From the NCBI RefSeq assembly GCF_014205275.1, contig NZ_JACHND010000001.1, positions 2,666,001-2,730,000 of the forward strand: a stretch of 64,000 nucleotides of DNA. Reading direction: 5' to 3'. The DNA is from Sphaerisporangium siamense. Lineage in GTDB: Bacteria > Actinomycetota > Actinomycetes > Streptosporangiales > Streptosporangiaceae. This document shows, piece by piece, positions 61,015-64,000 of this stretch. The notes under the pieces are model-generated. The model saw nothing but the letters and a program-made list of their open reading frames with translations, had not been told where the DNA came from and searched no databases. Within the stretch, counting starts at the first letter, position 1. The number at the start of each line of letters is the position of its first letter. Made by a program: the position numbers and the translations under genes.

Positions 61015-62016
61015 ATGTACGATCCGTCGCAGCAGCGTCCGCCGGCGGGGGAGCCGGGGGGTGGGGCCTATTTCCCTGGGCCTCCGCCGTGGCAGGCGCC
61101 GCCGGGGCCGGAGCCGTGGGCCGTGCCGGTGGCGCCGGGGACGCGGTACGACCACATGGCGCGGACGCCGGTGAACCGGTGGTGGCGTCCGCTGGTGGGC
61201 ACGGTGGTGATCGCGGCGGCGTTCGTCGGCGTGGCGGTCGTGGTGCTGCTGGGCGGGACGATCGTGGCCCAGCTCTCCGGTGTCCCGATGCTCGTGGACG
61301 GCGCCACGTTCGGGGACCCGGTGCTCGAACTGTCGGTGATGCTGCTGTCGATCGCGCTGGTGCTGCCGTTCGTGTTCGGGGCGGCGTGGCTGGTGCAGCG
61401 GCGCCCGCCGGGGACGCTGTCGTCGGTGGCGGGCCGGTTGCGGTGGGGGTGGCTGCTGATCTGCCTCCTCGTGGCGCTGGGGGCGGTGATCCTGGGGCAG
61501 GTCGCCATGGCGCTGACCTACGCCGCCACGGGCGAGGGCGTGGGGGAGCTGTTCGGCTGGGTGGGCTGGGAGCGGTTCCTGCCCGCGCTGCTCGTGGTCG
61601 TCGTGCTGGTGCCGTTCCAGGCGGCGACCGAGGAGTACGTCTTCCGCGGCTGGGTGCTGCAAGGGTTCGGCGCGTACTTCAGGAACCCGTGGCCGGGCAT
61701 CCTGCTCGGCGCGGCGATGTTCACCTCGCTGCACGCCTACACGGACTGGGGCATCGTGGACGTCTTCAGCTTCGGCGTGCTGATGGGCTGGATGGCGGTG
61801 CGCACCGGCGGCCTGGAGGCGCCGATCGCGCTGCACGTCGTCAACAACGTGGTGAGCTTCCTGCCCCCTGCGGCGTCCGGCGACCTGGGGGACGCGCTGC
61901 GGCAGGGCACGGTGCCGTGGCAGGCGATCTCCGGGACCGTGGTCCAGTTGGGTTTCTTCGCCGTCGTGACCCTAATAATCGCCCATAAACGGGCAATTCA
62001 GACGGTCTCTAGATAA
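61015..62016 (+). CDS. CPBP-family intramembrane metalloprotease
   Basis: A 333-residue membrane protein of the CAAX protease / Abi (CPBP) family. The first about 55 residues are Pro/Gly-rich and cytoplasmic, then eight or so hydrophobic segments follow. The catalytic motifs are present: EEYVFRGWVLQ (EExxxR), the FTSLHAYT histidine and the LHVVNNVVSF motif with His and Asn. Members process prenylated or membrane proteins, or give self-immunity to bacteriocins. ATG 61015 follows GGAGAATGGGGAT. The 282 bp after its stop (62017-62298) hold no gene; TCTCTAG/CTAGAGA arms at 62006-62029 may form a weak terminator. Confidence 0.9.
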   Translation: MYDPSQQRPPAGEPGGGAYFPGPPPWQAPPGPEPWAVPVAPGTRYDHMARTPVNRWWRPLVGTVVIAAAFVGVAVVVLLGGTIVAQLSGVPMLVDGATFGDPVLELSVMLLSIALVLPFVFGAAWLVQRRPPGTLSSVAGRLRWGWLLICLLVALGAVILGQVAMALTYAATGEGVGELFGWVGWERFLPALLVVVVLVPFQAATEEYVFRGWVLQGFGAYFRNPWPGILLGAAMFTSLHAYTDWGIVDVFSFGVLMGWMAVRTGGLEAPIALHVVNNVVSFLPPAASGDLGDALRQGTVPWQAISGTVVQLGFFAVVTLIIAHKRAIQTVSR

Positions 62017-62298
62017 ATCTGACTAGAGAGGTCTCGCCAGAACGCCCATTCTCGTGATGCCCTGGAAAGGTACGCGGGCCGGCGGGCGGCCCCACGGGGA
62101 GGTGCGTGCTGACGGCGAGGGTTGGCGGCGACGGTTTCCATGATGTCGCGTGGTCATGTGATCACGGAGCATGGCCCGGGTATCGGTACGATCGCACGTG
62201 ATCTGTTGGCGACGCGATACATATGCCGGGCTTCAGTGGAACGGTCCGGAATCACCGCCTTCAAACTGGGTTAGGCTGCCGACGAGGAGGTGCTGAGC

Positions 62299-64000
62299 GT
62301 GGCCTCGGGCCCCCACGACCCGCGCTCTTCATGGTGGTCGGCCGGCGACGACGCCGACCACCCCGACCACGCCGACATGTCAGGCCGGTCCGGGTCCCAC
62401 CAGACCCACACGCCACCCCCGGCCCTGCACCACTCCCCACCGGATCCTTCGGAGGACCGTCCACGCGGCCTGCCTCTGGACTCCCCGTGGGCGCTGCCGC
62501 CGTTCGGGGCGCCGACCGGCGACGAGGCCAGGCTCGGTGACGAGGACGCCCCCCGGCAGCACGGACGCCACCCGTACGCGCGGCCGTACGTCGGCGAGCC
62601 CCGCCACAGCGCCGGACGCCCCGACCCCGCCCAGGACGCGGAGATGGGCGCGGAGATGGGCGCGGAGATGGACGGGGAGATGGACGCGGACGATCACGAC
62701 GGCCCGTACGCGGGGGAGGCCACGCAGCCGTCCCGGCCGCCCCGGCGGCTGGTGAACCGCCCGGACAAACTGGTCGCCACCGGCCCGCCGCGCACCCCGC
62801 GCCGGGCCAAGCCCTCCCAGCCCGAGGATCCGCCCGAGGAGCCCCCCACCGTCCCGGTGCCGCGCATCCCCGGGGCGGAGCATCCCGGCATCCGCGTCGA
62901 ACCGCGCATCCCGGCCGACCCCGAGATCACCTCCGAGCCCGAGGACGACTTAGGCGGCCCGGTCGAGGACCGGATCGGCGAGCCTCCGCGCGGGCGGCCC
63001 GCCACCCCGCACCCCGACGTCCTGGTGGCCACCGGCCCGCCGCGCCCCCGCGCGAGCGGCAAGGGCCGCCACCATCGCGACCAGCCCGTCCCGCGCCCCC
63101 GCCGCACCCCCACCCCGCCGCGCCGCTTCGGCGTCCGCCACCGCAGGCTGATGACCCCTCTGATCGTGGCCGTGGCCGTCCTCGCCGCCGCCGGGCTGGG
63201 CCTGGTGATCGTCAACTGGGTGAACTCCCCGGTCAGCTCGGGCCTGCGCCTCGCGGCCGGGGACGGCGGGTCGGGCGACCAGGCGTTCGCGGCCCCGCCG
63301 AGCGCGAGCGGCACCGGGTCCAGCCAGGTGCTCAACGCGGTCACCTCCGTCGGCGACACCGTGGTGGCCGTCGGCAGCGACACCACCAGCCCCGTGCCCC
63401 GGCCCCTGTTCCTGGTCTCCCCGGACGGCGGCAGGTCCTGGCAGCTCGGCCGGGTGACCGGCCCCTCCGGTCACCAGCCTGCCGGGTCCGCGGGCCGGGT
63501 GGCGGGCGGTAACGGCCGCTGGCTGGCCGCGGGCACCGAGGCCCCGGCCGCGACCGGCGCGGGCCGCGGCATCTGGACCAGCGCCGACGGGCGGGCCTGG
63601 ACCGCGGTGGACCCGGCGCGGCTGTCGGTGTTCCTCAGCGGCGACCGGATCACCGACCTGGCCCGCACCACCAGCGGCTTCGTCGCGGTCGGCTCCACGG
63701 CGCTGCCGGACGGCGGCGTCGGCCCGGTGGCGTGGACCTCCCCGGACGGGCAGACCTGGAGCCGGGTGGACACCCGCGAGATCGGCAGCACCGACAAGGT
63801 GCGCGCCATCCGCGCCGTGGTCGCCAAGGGCGACGCCGTGGTGGCGCTGGCCGACCCGGGCACCGGCGACACCACCTCGGTCATCCTGCGCTCCCCGGAC
63901 GGCGGCAGGACCTGGCTGCGCACCGCCGCCGCCCTGCCCGGCGTGCGGCCGGAGCCGGGCGCGCTGGCCGTGGCGGGCAAGGGCTTCCTGTTGGTGCCGA
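62299..64000 (+). CDS. Membrane-anchored BNR/sialidase-like repeat protein, 5' part
   Basis: The gene runs off the window; 567 codons are seen. GTG 62299 has GGAGG 8 nt upstream. The first about 285 residues are disordered and charged, including the repeated EMGAEMGAEMDGEMDADD string. One membrane helix follows (LMTPLIVAVAVLAAAGLGLVIV; about 290-311). The outside part contains repeated Asp-box motifs SPDGGRSW, SADGRAW, SPDGQTW and SPDGGRTW, about 55 residues apart, typical of BNR/sialidase-type beta-propellers. True sialidase residues are not evident, so a binding or scaffold role outside the membrane is more likely. Confidence 0.8.
   Translation, partial: MASGPHDPRSSWWSAGDDADHPDHADMSGRSGSHQTHTPPPALHHSPPDPSEDRPRGLPLDSPWALPPFGAPTGDEARLGDEDAPRQHGRHPYARPYVGEPRHSAGRPDPAQDAEMGAEMGAEMDGEMDADDHDGPYAGEATQPSRPPRRLVNRPDKLVATGPPRTPRRAKPSQPEDPPEEPPTVPVPRIPGAEHPGIRVEPRIPADPEITSEPEDDLGGPVEDRIGEPPRGRPATPHPDVLVATGPPRPRASGKGRHHRDQPVPRPRRTPTPPRRFGVRHRRLMTPLIVAVAVLAAAGLGLVIVNWVNSPVSSGLRLAAGDGGSGDQAFAAPPSASGTGSSQVLNAVTSVGDTVVAVGSDTTSPVPRPLFLVSPDGGRSWQLGRVTGPSGHQPAGSAGRVAGGNGRWLAAGTEAPAATGAGRGIWTSADGRAWTAVDPARLSVFLSGDRITDLARTTSGFVAVGSTALPDGGVGPVAWTSPDGQTWSRVDTREIGSTDKVRAIRAVVAKGDAVVALADPGTGDTTSVILRSPDGGRTWLRTAAALPGVRPEPGALAVAGKGFLLVP

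Noticed and set aside
62017..62298. RNA gene or riboswitch after the CPBP protease
   Set aside because: No conserved structure recognised; only a weak 7-bp inverted repeat near the stop codon.

Overview
The window is about 72% GC with GTG/TTG starts and tight stop/start overlaps. Its core genes are typical of high-GC actinobacteria: a SigE / zinc anti-sigma / HtrA / TatB block, a DUF3117 mini-protein, a seven-iron ferredoxin beside dapC, an F420-type luciferase-like oxidoreductase and MmyB/XRE regulators. I infer a Streptosporangiaceae-like or related filamentous actinomycete. The genus cannot be read from the sequence, and no rRNA or tRNA gene was seen.

Layout. 0-6.2 kb: end of a serine hydrolase, a STAS protein, a TetR regulator, and a NarL-type two-component system divergent from a MacB/FtsX-like ABC exporter. 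6.3-16 kb: an accessory island with a free-standing TOPRIM protein, a DprA-like gene overlapping a frameshifted ComF-like phosphoribosyltransferase (a pairing like the ShosA/ShosT toxin-antitoxin defence genes), and a three-gene minus-strand operon of two paralogous large proteins around a UvrD-like helicase. One paralogue carries a sigma-region-4-like helix-turn-helix that has decayed in the other. 16-23.6 kb: a methyltransferase, an orphan lipoprotein binding protein, fdxA and the lysine genes dapC, dapD and dapE. 23.8-31 kb: a LOG-family protein, an SGNH hydrolase / MFS / acyltransferase / LLM operon, an MmyB-type regulator and an alpha/beta hydrolase.

31.1-41.4 kb: one tightly coupled nine-gene operon encoding an unidentified protein (possibly ATC-hydrolase-like), an AsnB-like amidotransferase, an HpaC/HpaB-type two-component flavin monooxygenase, a methyltransferase and a complete Dpp/Opp-type ABC transporter. 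It looks like an uncharacterised small-molecule pathway. It starts from an unusually AT-rich promoter region holding a perfect 12-bp palindrome.

41.4-58.6 kb is mostly core: a second LOG protein, a DivIVA-like protein with six perfect 12-bp repeats, DNA-3-methyladenine glycosylase I, enoyl-CoA hydratase with PaaX, DUF3117, leucyl aminopeptidase, an O-methyltransferase, the sigE-rseA-htrA-tatB envelope-stress block, Mrp, MarR, DUF1003, an MgtE-N/CBS protein, an EamA transporter, BioY and a citrate-lyase-like enzyme. 58.7-61 kb: a RelE/HigB-like toxin remnant whose 5' half is replaced by a ~111-bp dispersed repeat, its intact antitoxin, and an XRE regulator bracketed by two inverted copies of that repeat. 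The window ends with a CPBP protease and the first 1.7 kb of a membrane-anchored BNR-repeat protein.
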